In this document: one piece after another, positions 1 to 11,282 of the stretch
How positions within the stretch are numbered: the first letter of the stretch is position 1
Layout of the letters: the number at the start of each line of letters is the position of its first letter
Source of the DNA: an uncultured bacterium
GTDB lineage: Bacteria; Bacillota; Clostridia; Oscillospirales; Oscillospiraceae
Direction of reading: 5' to 3'
Assembly (NCBI GenBank): GCA_947176765.1
Contig: CAMWRX010000016.1
Span: 1 to 44,231, forward strand
Length of the DNA stretch: 44,231 nt
Notes under the pieces: model-generated
What the model was told of the DNA's origin: nothing
The model's database searches: none
Seen by the model: the letters and a program-made list of their open reading frames with translations, nothing else
Made by a program: the position numbers and the translations under genes

Positions 1-16
1 ATTTGGCTTTGTTCGC

Positions 17-31
17 AAGGCCCGCGGCCTT
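17..31. repeat. Short inverted repeat at the window edge
   Basis: The arms AAGGCC and GGCCTT flank a CGC loop. No T-tract follows, so it is not a clear intrinsic terminator. It could be the 3' end structure of a gene lying before the window or part of the oxidoreductase leader. Nothing else is recognisable in bases 1-120. Confidence 0.35.
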
Positions 32-146
32 CCGGCGGCGGGAAAAGCGCTCAGGCGCGCCGGGGTGAGGGGGCGGTGGGGGAAATCCAGATTGTCCAGA
101 AACTTTACCGAAAAAATGAGCTTTTCCAATTGCAAATTCGGCGGGA

Positions 147-164
147 ATGTGATAAGCTTAACAA
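147..164 (+). promoter_or_regulatory. Candidate Rex-type operator upstream of the oxidoreductase
   Basis: The right half TTAACAA (158-164) is a perfect match to one arm of the Firmicute Rex consensus TTGTTAA-N4-TTAACAA. The left arm (ATGTGAT) matches only 4 of 7 positions. It lies about 60 bases before the start codon and overlaps a weak promoter (TTGCAA 130-135, 17-base spacer, TAAGCT 153-158). Rex is the NADH-sensing repressor of fermentation genes. Assignment is by eye only. Confidence 0.3.
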
Positions 165-223
165 TGCGAAACGGAACGAAACCGTATGAGGGACGTTCTC
201 ATATGAAAAGGAGGAAAACGCCT

Positions 224-3859
<3,636 letters not shown>

Positions 3860-3878
3860 TTCCCCGATTTGTGCAACA

Positions 3879-3912
3879 AAACAGCCCCCCTCGAAAGAGG
3901 GGGGCTGTTTTT
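3879..3912 (+). terminator. Intrinsic terminator of the oxidoreductase gene
   Basis: Perfect stem AACAGCCCCCCTC / GAGGGGGGCTGTT with a GAAA loop, followed by a T-run, 20 bases after the stop codon. Confidence 0.92.
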
Positions 3913-3925
3913 ACATGCCAGAGGC

Positions 3926-3962
3926 AAAAAAATCCCGTCGGAACCCTCCGACGGGATTTTTT
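3926..3962. terminator. Bidirectional terminator between convergent genes
   Basis: Stem ATCCCGTCGGA / TCCGACGGGAT flanked by A7 on one side and T6 on the other. It can act on both strands and mainly ends the minus-strand NYN gene, whose stop codon adjoins it. Confidence 0.88.
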
Positions 3963-4708
3963 CATTTCTTATTGCGCACAAATACCTGGGTGCCCTGATA
4001 ATTGGCGTTGTGGCGCTCGTCAATCTCAAAGCCGTCCAGGGCGGCAATAAATCGGGACAGCTTCGTATAGCCGTAGTTGCGGGAATCGAAGTCGGGCTGC
4101 TTCTTGATGAGCAGGGTGCCCAGATCGCCCAGGTAGGCGTAGCCGTCTTCGTCCGCCAGATCCTCCACAGACTGGGCGATCAGCTCCTTGACGGACAGCG
4201 TGGCGGTCTCCGCCGGGGGTGTGGACTTCTTTTTCGCGATCTTGCCGGAGGGCGCGGGAGCCGCTTGCTCGGCGGCCTTCAGCGACTCAATGTACACGAA
4301 CTTGTCGCAGGCCACGATGAAGGGCTTGGGCGTCTTTTTCTCCCCCATGCCGTACACCTTCATCCCAGCCTCCCGCAGGCGGGTGGCCAGCCGGGTGAAG
4401 TCGCTGTCGCTGGACACCAGCACAAACCCGTCGCAGTTGCCAGAATACAGGATGTCCATGGCGTCGATAATCATGGCGGAGTCGGTGGCGTTCTTGCCGG
4501 TGGTGTAGCTGTACTGCTGGAAGGGGGTGATGGCGTGTTCCAGCAGCAGGGGCTTCCAGCTGCCCATGTTGGGGGCGGTCCAGTCGCCGTAGATGCGCTT
4601 GATGGTGGCCGCACCGTACACCGCCACCTCCGCCATGATCTCCCGCAGGGCGGTGCGGGGGGCGTTGTCCGCGTCGATGAGGACAGCCAGTCTCAGTTCA
4701 TTTTCCAT
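3962..4708 (-). CDS. NYN-domain nuclease-like protein with C-terminal OST-HTH/LOTUS-like domain
   Basis: 248 residues. The N-terminal half matches the NYN (LabA/DUF88, PIN-like) family: LIDADNAP near residue 10, TDSAMIIDAM and VSSDSDFTRLA supply the conserved aspartates expected in the metal-dependent RNase fold. The C-terminal stretch, from about residue 168 (SVKELIAQSVEDL) to the end, resembles an OST-HTH/LOTUS domain, a small RNA-binding winged helix; a Pro/Ala/Lys-rich linker separates the two. The predicted role is RNA binding and possible cleavage, with no known substrate. The frame extends to 4759, but the start at 4708 has AGGAG upstream and begins MENELRLAVLIDADN. It diverges from the sigma factor gene and is probably monocistronic. 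Confidence 0.85.
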   Translation of the reverse strand: MENELRLAVLIDADNAPRTALREIMAEVAVYGAATIKRIYGDWTAPNMGSWKPLLLEHAITPFQQYSYTTGKNATDSAMIIDAMDILYSGNCDGFVLVSSDSDFTRLATRLREAGMKVYGMGEKKTPKPFIVACDKFVYIESLKAAEQAAPAPSGKIAKKKSTPPAETATLSVKELIAQSVEDLADEDGYAYLGDLGTLLIKKQPDFDSRNYGYTKLSRFIAALDGFEIDERHNANYQGTQVFVRNKK

Positions 4709-4754
4709 GATGGTTCTCCTTCTTGCTTCGTTGCGCAGCGGGCAAATATAGTAT

Positions 4755-4784
4755 ATCATATACAGTGAGGAAAGGCCAGAACAA
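4755..4784 (-). promoter_or_regulatory. Probable promoter of the NYN gene
   Basis: On the minus strand: TTGTTC (4779-4784), 18-base spacer, TATGAT (4755-4760). A second overlapping -10-like box (TATACT, 4750-4755) is present. Confidence 0.5.
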
Positions 4785-4800
4785 AAAATTTTCTCCCTGG

Positions 4801-4826
4801 TGCAACGATTTAAGGGCCTGGGGCGT
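4801..4826 (+). promoter_or_regulatory. Possible ECF-type promoter of the sigma factor operon
   Basis: TGCAAC (4801-4806), 17 bases, then CGT (4824-4826). This is similar to the TGAAAC-N16-CGT pattern of Bacillus ECF promoters such as sigW and would imply autoregulation. A housekeeping alternative is TTATAG at 4828-4833, without a good -35. Confidence 0.3.
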
Positions 4827-4851
4827 GTTATAGACAGAGAGGAGGGACGAG

Positions 4852-5325
4852 ATGAACCACTCCAACCGGTTGGAAGAATTGGTGACCAAACATGAACATA
4901 CGCTGTTCCGGGCGGCGCTGGCCATTTTGGGCGACGCCCAGGAGGCGGAGGACGCGGTGCAGGACACCTTCCTGCGCTATCTGGAAAAGCGCCCCGAGCT
5001 CCGGGACAGCGACCACGAGAAGGCGTGGCTGCTGAAGGTGACGGCCAACCGCTGCAAGAGTATCCTGCGTATGAGGAAGCGCCACCCTGCGGTGGAGCTG
5101 CTTGACGTGTATCCCGCCCCGGACACGGACTGCCGGGAGCTGATGGAGGCCATTCTGGCCCTGCCCGCCAACCAGCGCTCGGCGGTACATCTGCACTACT
5201 ACGAGGGCTACACCTCGGAGGAGATCGGGGCGATCCTGGGCCAGCGGCCCGGGACGGTGCGCTCCCACCTCAGCCGGGCCCGGGACACGTTGAGACGCTA
5301 TTTGAGCGGGGAAGAGGGCGAGTAA
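4852..5325 (+). CDS. ECF-family RNA polymerase sigma factor
   Basis: 157 residues, the normal size for an extracytoplasmic-function sigma factor. Region 2 is visible as AQEAEDAVQDTFLRY with KAWLLKVTANRC, and region 4 as LPANQRSAVHLHYYEG followed by SEEIGAILGQRPGTVRSHL, the -35-binding helix-turn-helix. There is no region 1.1 or 3. A GAGGAGGGA site precedes the ATG. The next gene on the same strand encodes a one-pass membrane protein that is the likely anti-sigma partner, but 191 bases of structured DNA separate them, unusual for such pairs. The inducing signal is unknown. Confidence 0.93.
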   Translation: MNHSNRLEELVTKHEHTLFRAALAILGDAQEAEDAVQDTFLRYLEKRPELRDSDHEKAWLLKVTANRCKSILRMRKRHPAVELLDVYPAPDTDCRELMEAILALPANQRSAVHLHYYEGYTSEEIGAILGQRPGTVRSHLSRARDTLRRYLSGEEGE

Positions 5326-5333
5326 AAATGGGG

Positions 5334-5372
5334 CCCCCGCAAAGCCGCTCTTCAGGCTTTGTGGGGAGAGGA
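5334..5372 (+). repeat. Hairpin in the sigma/anti-sigma spacer
   Basis: CCCCGCAAAGCC (about 5335-5346) pairs with GGCTTTGTGGGG (about 5355-5366), with one G-U pair, directly after the sigma factor stop. No T-tract follows, so it may tune expression of the distal gene rather than terminate. The rest of the spacer to 5516 contains a further short hairpin (CCGCGC/GCGCGG near 5410) and no ORF with a ribosome binding site. Confidence 0.5.
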
Positions 5373-5516
5373 GGAGCAAGGAAGCGAACGCAGTTTTCGC
5401 CGCCGTGGGCCGCGCTTTGCGCGGCTTAGGTCTGGGGCGGCTTTACCACCTAGCGGCAGGCGGAAACGAAGTTGAGCGGACTTTGTGACGACGAGACGAC
5501 GAAGGGGAGAATTAAT

Positions 5517-6893
5517 ATGAAAAAATACAGGGAGTATATGGACAACGTGAGGGCGTCCGACACCCTCCACCAGCGGCTGCTGGGGCTGGAGACGTCCGGG
5601 ACGCGGCCCGTGACCTGGAAGAAGTACGGAACAATGGCGGCGGCGCTGGTACTGGTTGTGGGCCTGGGGGCCTGGGGGCTGGGCAAGTCGGGCGGTTGGG
5701 ACGCGCTGGCCGCCAACTTCCGGCCCGCCGCCACGACGGTGCCGGAAATTGCCGACGAACCCGTGCCAGACATCGCCTTGGTGGCGCCCGGCGACGTGAC
5801 GGAGCCGGGGGAAAAGACCATCGGCGGGTATGAGGTGGTCTCCGGCAGCGGGGAGAATGCGATGGTGTCCTACTATGTCCTGCCCTATATCGAGTACGGC
5901 CCACCCTCTGACATATCGGCAGCCGCCTCGCTTGTCCCGCCAGCCGGCGGAATTCGGGAGGCCACCAGGGACGATGTGCTGGCTTTGGTGGGCAAGGAGG
6001 ACGCACTCACTGCCCATCTGGACTGGGGAGGACGAGAATTGCGCGGCACAGTGGGCTTTGAGGCCGACGGAACGGTGTGGATGCTGAGCCTTTGGGGGGA
6101 GGGGCAGGACACCGCGTTCAGCCTGGAGCTGTCCCCCGGCCGCCTGCCCCCCACCTGCTGCGTGGTGATAGGTGAGCAGCGCACCATCACCAACGTGTGG
6201 GGCGTGGAGGTCAGCGGCGTGAACTGTAGGGGGGCGGCCTACGGCGACACGGAGCGGGGCGTCTACATGGACGTATGCCGCGAGGTGGAGTTTATCGCCA
6301 ACGGCGTGGGCTGCCGCATGAAGGCCTACGGCACGCAGGACGGGGCGGTGGAGGAACTCGTCTCCCGGTTCGTCCGCTGGGCCGTGCTGGAGGGGCTGGA
6401 GCTGTCCGGGATCGGCCCGGACAATGGTATATGCGGGTATCCTCTTGCGCCAAGCGGGGAAACAGGGGACAGTGTGCCAGATATGAGCGAGCCGCCCATC
6501 CTGCGGGTGCTGTGCGCGGAGGGCCTGGTAGACGGCCGCAGCGGCAATTACCACTGGAACTATCCCGGGGAGGACGGCCAGACCGTGGGCGCCATTGCCT
6601 GCGGGCTGCACCCCCTGGACTTCCGGGAGGCCCCCAGCCTGACCACGGCGGACGATGCTGTTACGCTGGACTTCGGCCGCCGGCCCGACCGGGTGAGCGC
6701 GGTGTGCTGGCCGGACAGCCAGTGGGGAAACACCTCCGCCGCCAGCCAGGCCGCCGAGGTGGGTCATGTAATGGGCCATGTAAGGGATGGCTATGCCCTA
6801 AGGCTGGAGGAGGGCGGCTGGATCTACGAGATCAGCGCCGAGTGGGACGACTATGGTACGGCCAGCTATGTGTTCTATCTCATCAAAAACTAA
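5517..6893 (+). CDS. Membrane-anchored putative anti-sigma factor with a large external domain
   Basis: 458 residues, not assigned to a named family. A charged N-terminal segment of about 37 residues (MKKYREYMDNVR...) is followed by one clear membrane helix at about 38-56 (AAALVLVVGLGAWGLG) and some 400 residues predicted outside the cell. The topology and position after an ECF sigma gene suggest an anti-sigma factor. The canonical zinc-binding HxxxCxxC motif is absent from the short cytoplasmic part, so this rests on context. The external part is Gly/Pro/Asp-rich without a motif I recognise. The frame opens at 5472, but the start at 5517 has GAAGGGGAG upstream and matches the usual short N-terminus. 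A terminator closes the operon. Confidence 0.7.
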   Translation: MKKYREYMDNVRASDTLHQRLLGLETSGTRPVTWKKYGTMAAALVLVVGLGAWGLGKSGGWDALAANFRPAATTVPEIADEPVPDIALVAPGDVTEPGEKTIGGYEVVSGSGENAMVSYYVLPYIEYGPPSDISAAASLVPPAGGIREATRDDVLALVGKEDALTAHLDWGGRELRGTVGFEADGTVWMLSLWGEGQDTAFSLELSPGRLPPTCCVVIGEQRTITNVWGVEVSGVNCRGAAYGDTERGVYMDVCREVEFIANGVGCRMKAYGTQDGAVEELVSRFVRWAVLEGLELSGIGPDNGICGYPLAPSGETGDSVPDMSEPPILRVLCAEGLVDGRSGNYHWNYPGEDGQTVGAIACGLHPLDFREAPSLTTADDAVTLDFGRRPDRVSAVCWPDSQWGNTSAASQAAEVGHVMGHVRDGYALRLEEGGWIYEISAEWDDYGTASYVFYLIKN

Positions 6894-6903
6894 ATGGACG
6901 CGG

Positions 6904-6934
6904 AACCGCCCCGGCAAAGCCGGGGCGGTTTTTT
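6904..6934 (+). terminator. Intrinsic terminator of the sigma/anti-sigma operon
   Basis: Perfect 12-base stem AACCGCCCCGGC / GCCGGGGCGGTT with an AAA loop and a T6 tail. Confidence 0.93.
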
Positions 6935-6937
6935 GCC

Positions 6938-6966
6938 TTGCGCCGCCGCCCCGCGTCTGTTATAAT
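6938..6966 (+). promoter_or_regulatory. Promoter of the WYL regulator gene
   Basis: TTGCGC (6938-6943), 17-base spacer, perfect TATAAT (6961-6966), directly after the preceding terminator. Confidence 0.75.
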
Positions 6967-7024
6967 ATCCCTGAATATCGGACTTTATGTCTGCTAGGAT
7001 ACAGGTTGAAAGGAGGCGGTGGCC

Positions 7025-8077
7025 ATGGCAAAAAGCGCGAATTACAAACGGAAGCTCCCCATTCTGGCCAAGCTCCTGCTGGAGCGCAGCGACGAGGAGC
7101 ACCCCATTTCCCGGCAGGAGATGCAGGAGGAGCTGGAACGGTGGGGGCTGGGCGCGGAGCGCAAGAGCATTTACGACGACATGGAGCAGCTCCGTGAGCT
7201 GGGCCTGGACGTGCAGAGCCGCCGGGGCAAGGGGGGCGGCTGGTTCGTCGGGGCGCGGGATTTTGAGCTGGCGGAGCTAAAGCTGCTGGTGGACGCGGTG
7301 CAGTCCAGCCGATTTCTCACCAAGCGCAAAAGCGACGCTCTCATCCACAAGCTGGAGGGACTGACCAGCGTCCACCAGGCCCGACAGCTCCAGCGGCAGG
7401 TGTACGTAGACCGGCGGGTCAAGACCATGAACGAGAGCATCTATTACAATGTGGACAAGCTCCAGGGGGCCATCGCCGGCAACAAGGTGGTGACCTTCCG
7501 CTACTTCGAGTACAACGCCAAGAGGGAGCGGGTGTTCCGCCGGGAGGGGGCGCGGTACAAGCTCACCCCCTATGGTCTGATCTGGGACAGCGAGAATTAC
7601 TACGCGGCCGGGTGGGACGAGCTTCGGAAAGAGGTGCGCCACTACCGGGTGGACAAGATGGCGGACATCACCGTCACCGGCATGAAGGGCCACCCCCAGG
7701 GGGACTGGACGGCGGAGGGCTATACCCGGAAGCACTTCGGGATGTTCGCGGGGACGCCCTGCCGGCTGCGGCTGCGGTGCGAGAACCGGCTGGCCGGGGT
7801 ACTCATCGACCGCTTTGGGCTGGAGGTTGCCCTGATCCCCGATGGGGAGGAGCATTTCACCGCATCGGTGGATCTGGTGGTCAGCCCGCCGCTGTGGGGC
7901 TGGCTGTTCGGCCTGGGGCCGGGGGTGGAGGTACTGGGCCCGGACTGGGCGGTGGATGAGTTTGCCGCGCGGCTGGAGCGGGCGGCGGCGCTGTACCGAA
8001 ACCGGCCGTCTCAAGAGGTGCAGGCGGAAGAAAACGCGGCGGAGGAAGCGCCCCAGGAGGGGGCGCGGCAGGAATAA
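7025..8077 (+). CDS. WYL-domain transcriptional regulator
   Basis: 350 residues with the YafY/WYL layout: an N-terminal winged helix-turn-helix of the HTH_11/DeoR kind (about residues 8-75; SRQEMQEELERWG and ERKSIYDDMEQLRELG), then a WYL domain near 140-230 containing KLTPYGLIWDSENYYAAGW, and a C-terminal extension. WYL domains sense ligands, often nucleic-acid-related, and many control stress or defence genes. The last 30 residues are Glu/Ala-rich and probably disordered. A GTG at 7019 is in frame, but the ATG at 7025 sits 8 bases after AAAGGAGG. No target is evident; the downstream unrecognised gene may be cotranscribed. Confidence 0.9.
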   Translation: MAKSANYKRKLPILAKLLLERSDEEHPISRQEMQEELERWGLGAERKSIYDDMEQLRELGLDVQSRRGKGGGWFVGARDFELAELKLLVDAVQSSRFLTKRKSDALIHKLEGLTSVHQARQLQRQVYVDRRVKTMNESIYYNVDKLQGAIAGNKVVTFRYFEYNAKRERVFRREGARYKLTPYGLIWDSENYYAAGWDELRKEVRHYRVDKMADITVTGMKGHPQGDWTAEGYTRKHFGMFAGTPCRLRLRCENRLAGVLIDRFGLEVALIPDGEEHFTASVDLVVSPPLWGWLFGLGPGVEVLGPDWAVDEFAARLERAAALYRNRPSQEVQAEENAAEEAPQEGARQE

Positions 8078-8145
8078 GCCGGCCGAAAAGTGGGGAGACT
8101 TTCCAAAAACGGGGACGTGACCACCCCCGAATTGGAGGGAATCCC

Positions 8146-8811
8146 ATGGATCGAAAGAAGCTGGGACGGGAATTTTACGAGCTTGGCCTGCGGCTGGGCG
8201 GACTGGGCGCGGTGGCCATCGGCAGCGGCGGCGGGGAGCTGGCAAAGGCGCTGGCCCGGGCGGCGGGCTGCGGCGTGGCCCTGGCCGGAGGCGAGGCAAA
8301 ATTCCACGACGGCGGCTGCGCCGCCTGTGGGGCGTGGCTGGCGGAGTACTATGGATTTCCCGCCTCCCTGTTCGTCCGGCAGGAGGGCGAGCAGGTGGAG
8401 CTGTTCCTCATGGACGGACAGGGCAAGCGCCTGACCCCCGTGGAGACGGATGGGGCGGCCAAACCATGTACGGGGGAATGGGATCTGCTGGTTGGGGCGG
8501 ACTGCGCCTGGGCGGCCCACCGGGCGGGAAAGTACCAAAGGGGGCTGGGGACGGTGTGCGCTGTCGGCCCCGCTGCCCTCACCCTGGCGCTGGAGCGGAT
8601 GGGATACGAGGTGGCGGACCGCCCCGTCCCCGGCGCGGCCCTGTTCCAAGCCGACCGGGAGGGGTTCTCCCTCCAGGTGGAGGAGGGGGACGGGACACTT
8701 GCCCTCCAGGGGGAGGATGCCCTGGCCGGGCTGGCGGACTATGTCCGGCGGCCCCAGGCGGTGCCGGCCTTCCGCCCCGACGACGGGACGGAGCCCAATG
8801 CGCCCCTGTGA
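8146..8811 (+). CDS. Unrecognised cytoplasmic protein, possibly a degenerate phosphohexomutase-like domain
   Basis: 221 residues, real on the basis of GGAGGG 6 bases before the ATG, codon use like its neighbours, and no stop over 666 bases. It has no signal peptide or membrane helix. The first 90 residues (GSGGGELAKALARAAG, then HDGGCAACGAWLAEYYG, then FPASLFVRQEGEQVELFLMD) loosely recall the N-terminal alpha/beta unit of phosphohexomutase-like domains in clostridial sugar-nucleotide enzymes. The phosphoserine loop TASHNP is absent, so catalysis of that kind is not expected. It follows the WYL gene by 68 bases and precedes a promoter for the epimerase. Function unknown. Confidence 0.65.
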   Translation: MDRKKLGREFYELGLRLGGLGAVAIGSGGGELAKALARAAGCGVALAGGEAKFHDGGCAACGAWLAEYYGFPASLFVRQEGEQVELFLMDGQGKRLTPVETDGAAKPCTGEWDLLVGADCAWAAHRAGKYQRGLGTVCAVGPAALTLALERMGYEVADRPVPGAALFQADREGFSLQVEEGDGTLALQGEDALAGLADYVRRPQAVPAFRPDDGTEPNAPL

Positions 8812-8848
8812 GCGGCATGGCAGGCTGCGCCAATTTCGCCGGGATGGC

Positions 8849-8877
8849 TTGAATCGGGCTGTGGCCTGTGCTAGAAT
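8849..8877 (+). promoter_or_regulatory. Promoter of the epimerase gene
   Basis: TTGAAT (8849-8854), 17-base spacer, TAGAAT (8872-8877). Both hexamers match the housekeeping consensus at 4-5 positions. Confidence 0.75.
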
Positions 8878-8924
8878 GGAGGCCGTGGCCGGAGACAGAT
8901 CAAGAATGGACGGGGGAAACGACG

Positions 8925-9827
8925 ATGAAAACCGCGCTGATTACCGGGGGAACCGTGTTTGCCAGCCGCTACGCGGCGGAGTACTATGTCAAAAAAGGAT
9001 ATGACGTATTTGTGTTGAACCGGAACAGCAGGGCGCAGCCGGAGGGCGTCACGCTGATCGAGGCGGACAGGCACAGCCTGGGCGACCAGCTGCGCCAATA
9101 TCATTTTGACGTGATTTTCGATATTACAGCCTACACCGCCGAGGATGTCAACGGACTGCTGGACGCGGTGGGGGGCTTTGACGACTATATTTTGATCAGC
9201 TCCAGCGCCGTCTACCCGGAGTACGCTCCCCAGCCCTTCCGTGAGGACACGGAGCTGGGCGCGAACCAAATCTGGGGAGTTTATGGAACCAACAAAATAG
9301 AAGCGGAGCGGGCCCTGATGGAGCGGGCCCCCAACGCCTACATCCTCCGCCCGCCATACCTGTACGGGCCGGAGAACAACCTGTACCGGGAGGCGTTTGT
9401 GTTCGAATGCGCGCTGAAGGACAGGAAATTTTACTTACCCCGGGACGGGGAGATGAGGCTCCAGTTTTTCCATGTGGACGATTTGTGCCGGTTCATGGAC
9501 ATCATACTGGAGCAAAAGCCGGCCCAGCACATATTCAATGTGGGGAATAAGGAGACGGTGTCTGTCCGCGACTGGGTGTCCCTGTGCTATCAGGCGGCGG
9601 GAAAGCAGGCCGAGTTTGTCCGGGTGGACAGCGGCGTGGAGCAGAGGAACTATTTCAGCTTTTATGACTACGAGTACTGCCTGGACGTGGCCGCCCAGGA
9701 GAGTCTGATGCCGGAGACGAAGCCGTTGGAAGAAGGGCTGCGGGAATCCTTCGCGTGGTATCTGACCCATCCCGAGGAGATAAACGGGAAGCCCTATCTC
9801 CAATACATCGACGCCAATTTGGCCTGA
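8925..9827 (+). CDS. NAD-dependent epimerase/dehydratase family protein
   Basis: 300 residues of the extended SDR family, which acts on nucleotide sugars or related metabolites. The N-terminal Rossmann strand is ALITGGTVFASRYAAEYY; the family glycine motif GGTGFIG reads GGTVFAS here. FDITAYTAEDV and ISSSAVYPEYA supply the middle strands and catalytic Ser/Thr, and VYGTNKIEAE carries the YxxxK pair. Similar proteins are annotated as NAD-dependent epimerases or mRNA-binding-like CSP41 homologues. The start at 8925 (frame open from 8868) follows GGGGGAA and begins exactly at the Rossmann strand. The MFS gene follows 66 bases later and may be cotranscribed. Substrate unknown. Confidence 0.88.
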   Translation: MKTALITGGTVFASRYAAEYYVKKGYDVFVLNRNSRAQPEGVTLIEADRHSLGDQLRQYHFDVIFDITAYTAEDVNGLLDAVGGFDDYILISSSAVYPEYAPQPFREDTELGANQIWGVYGTNKIEAERALMERAPNAYILRPPYLYGPENNLYREAFVFECALKDRKFYLPRDGEMRLQFFHVDDLCRFMDIILEQKPAQHIFNVGNKETVSVRDWVSLCYQAAGKQAEFVRVDSGVEQRNYFSFYDYEYCLDVAAQESLMPETKPLEEGLRESFAWYLTHPEEINGKPYLQYIDANLA

Positions 9828-9893
9828 ACCAATTCCGCAAGCATACCCGGACGGGGTTGCTTGACTGCGGACCACCCGTGAGAAAGGAGCGCT

Positions 9894-11165
9894 ATGGAAC
9901 CAACCAAACCAAAGCAGGGCCTGTGGACGAGGGACTTCACGATTATCACCCTGGGCAGCGTGGTGTCCATGATCGGCAACGCCCTGTCCGGCTTTGCGCT
10001 GAGCATCATGGTGCTGGACTACACCGGCTCCACCTTCCTCTATTCCCTGTTTATCGTGTGCTACCAGCTGCCCATGCTGGTGTGTCCCATCCTGGCGGGG
10101 CCGTACTTAGACCGCATGAGCCGGAAAAAGGTGATCTACCGGCTGGACTTCCTGTCCGCTGGGATCTATTTCGGCCTGTTCCTGCTGCTGCGGGGCGGGT
10201 GGTTCAGCTATCCGCTGCTGCTGGGGTGCTGCCTGCTGGTGGGGGCCATCAATTCGGTGTACGCTGTGGCCTACGAAAGCTTCTACCCTAACCTCATTAC
10301 CGAGGGAAATTATTCCAGGGCATATTCCATTTCCAGTATGCTCTGGCCCCTGGCGGCCATGTCCACCCCCCTGGCTGCCCTGGTCTATGAACAGGTGGGC
10401 AGCGCCCCGCTGTTTGCCTTCAACGCCCTGTGCTTCCTCATCGCCGCCTGCTTTGAGCGCACCATCCGCTATCAGGAGACCCACATGGACAAGGCCCCCC
10501 CGGCGGACGGCATGGGGGCGGTAAAGCGGTTTGGCCGGGACCTGAAGGAGGGGCTGGATTACATCAGGGGGGAGCGCGGCCTGCTGGTCATCACGCTGTA
10601 CTTCATGGTGTCCGGCATTTCGGGAAATGGGGGGAACAGCCTTCATCTGCCCTTTTTCCGCAGCAACGCCGCATTGTTCCTCGCGTGGCCGGTGGCGGCG
10701 GTGACGCTGTACACCATTGTGTCCAACTTCGCGGTGGCGGGGCGCTTTTTGGGCGGGCTGATCCACTATAAGGTCAAATTTCCCACGGAGAAAAAGTTTA
10801 CCATCGCCATTGTGGTATATCTGGTGGTGGATGTGCTGGAGGGGACTGTGCTGTATATGCCCATACCCGCCATGGCTGCTGCCTTTTTCTTCTACGGCCT
10901 GCTGGGCATGACCTCCTACAACATCCGGATTGCCTCCACCCAGTCCTATATCCCGGACACCAAGCGGGCCCGGTTCAACGGCACCTTCCAGATGCTCACC
11001 TCCCTGGGGGGCGTCACCGGCACCCTGCTGGCGGGCAGTCTGGCCGAGATCATGCCCGAGCGGCGGGTGTGCCTGCTGCTCAGCGGTATGACCTTCTTCG
11101 CGGTGTGGCTGTTCATGTTCCGGGGCCGGAAGGCAGTGGCCGCCATCTACAATCGGGAGGTGTGA
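9894..11165 (+). CDS. Major facilitator superfamily transporter
   Basis: 423 residues with about 12 hydrophobic helices, the pattern of the MFS_3 drug-efflux type. The family loop between helices 2 and 3 reads GPYLDRMSRKKVIYRLDF, the conserved D-R-x-x-R/K motif A. A central hydrophilic loop lies around residues 190-215. Export of a drug or metabolite is inferred from family only. AAAGGAG lies 7 bases before the ATG. It follows the epimerase in the same direction and precedes an ABC-F resistance-type gene that has its own promoter, so the two could serve a common detoxification role. Confidence 0.9.
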   Translation: MEPTKPKQGLWTRDFTIITLGSVVSMIGNALSGFALSIMVLDYTGSTFLYSLFIVCYQLPMLVCPILAGPYLDRMSRKKVIYRLDFLSAGIYFGLFLLLRGGWFSYPLLLGCCLLVGAINSVYAVAYESFYPNLITEGNYSRAYSISSMLWPLAAMSTPLAALVYEQVGSAPLFAFNALCFLIAACFERTIRYQETHMDKAPPADGMGAVKRFGRDLKEGLDYIRGERGLLVITLYFMVSGISGNGGNSLHLPFFRSNAALFLAWPVAAVTLYTIVSNFAVAGRFLGGLIHYKVKFPTEKKFTIAIVVYLVVDVLEGTVLYMPIPAMAAAFFFYGLLGMTSYNIRIASTQSYIPDTKRARFNGTFQMLTSLGGVTGTLLAGSLAEIMPERRVCLLLSGMTFFAVWLFMFRGRKAVAAIYNREV

Positions 11166-11174
11166 GGCTGGGAG

Positions 11175-11203
11175 TTGACAGGCCGCCCCAACCCTGCTAT
11201 ACT
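11175..11203 (+). promoter_or_regulatory. Near-consensus promoter of the ABC-F operon
   Basis: TTGACA (11175-11180), 17-base spacer, TATACT (11198-11203). It is followed by about 340 bases of leader before the ABC-F start codon. Confidence 0.9.
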
Positions 11204-11222
11204 AATTTGCGGATGTAATTTG

Positions 11223-11246
11223 TTTTCCCCCTTCGGGCGGGGAAAA
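11223..11246 (+). repeat. Leader hairpin I
   Basis: TTTTCCCC (11223-11230) pairs with GGGGAAAA (11239-11246) around a CUUCGGG-type loop, just downstream of the predicted transcription start near 11210. Confidence 0.7.
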
Positions 11247-11282
11247 TAATGGCATTCAGAAAAAACCGAAAAGGGTGAAAAG

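Noticed and set aside
9837..9870. Hairpin between the epimerase and MFS genes (CAAGCA / TGCTTG)
   Set aside because: Imperfect stem without a T-tract; too weak to call a terminator or regulatory site.
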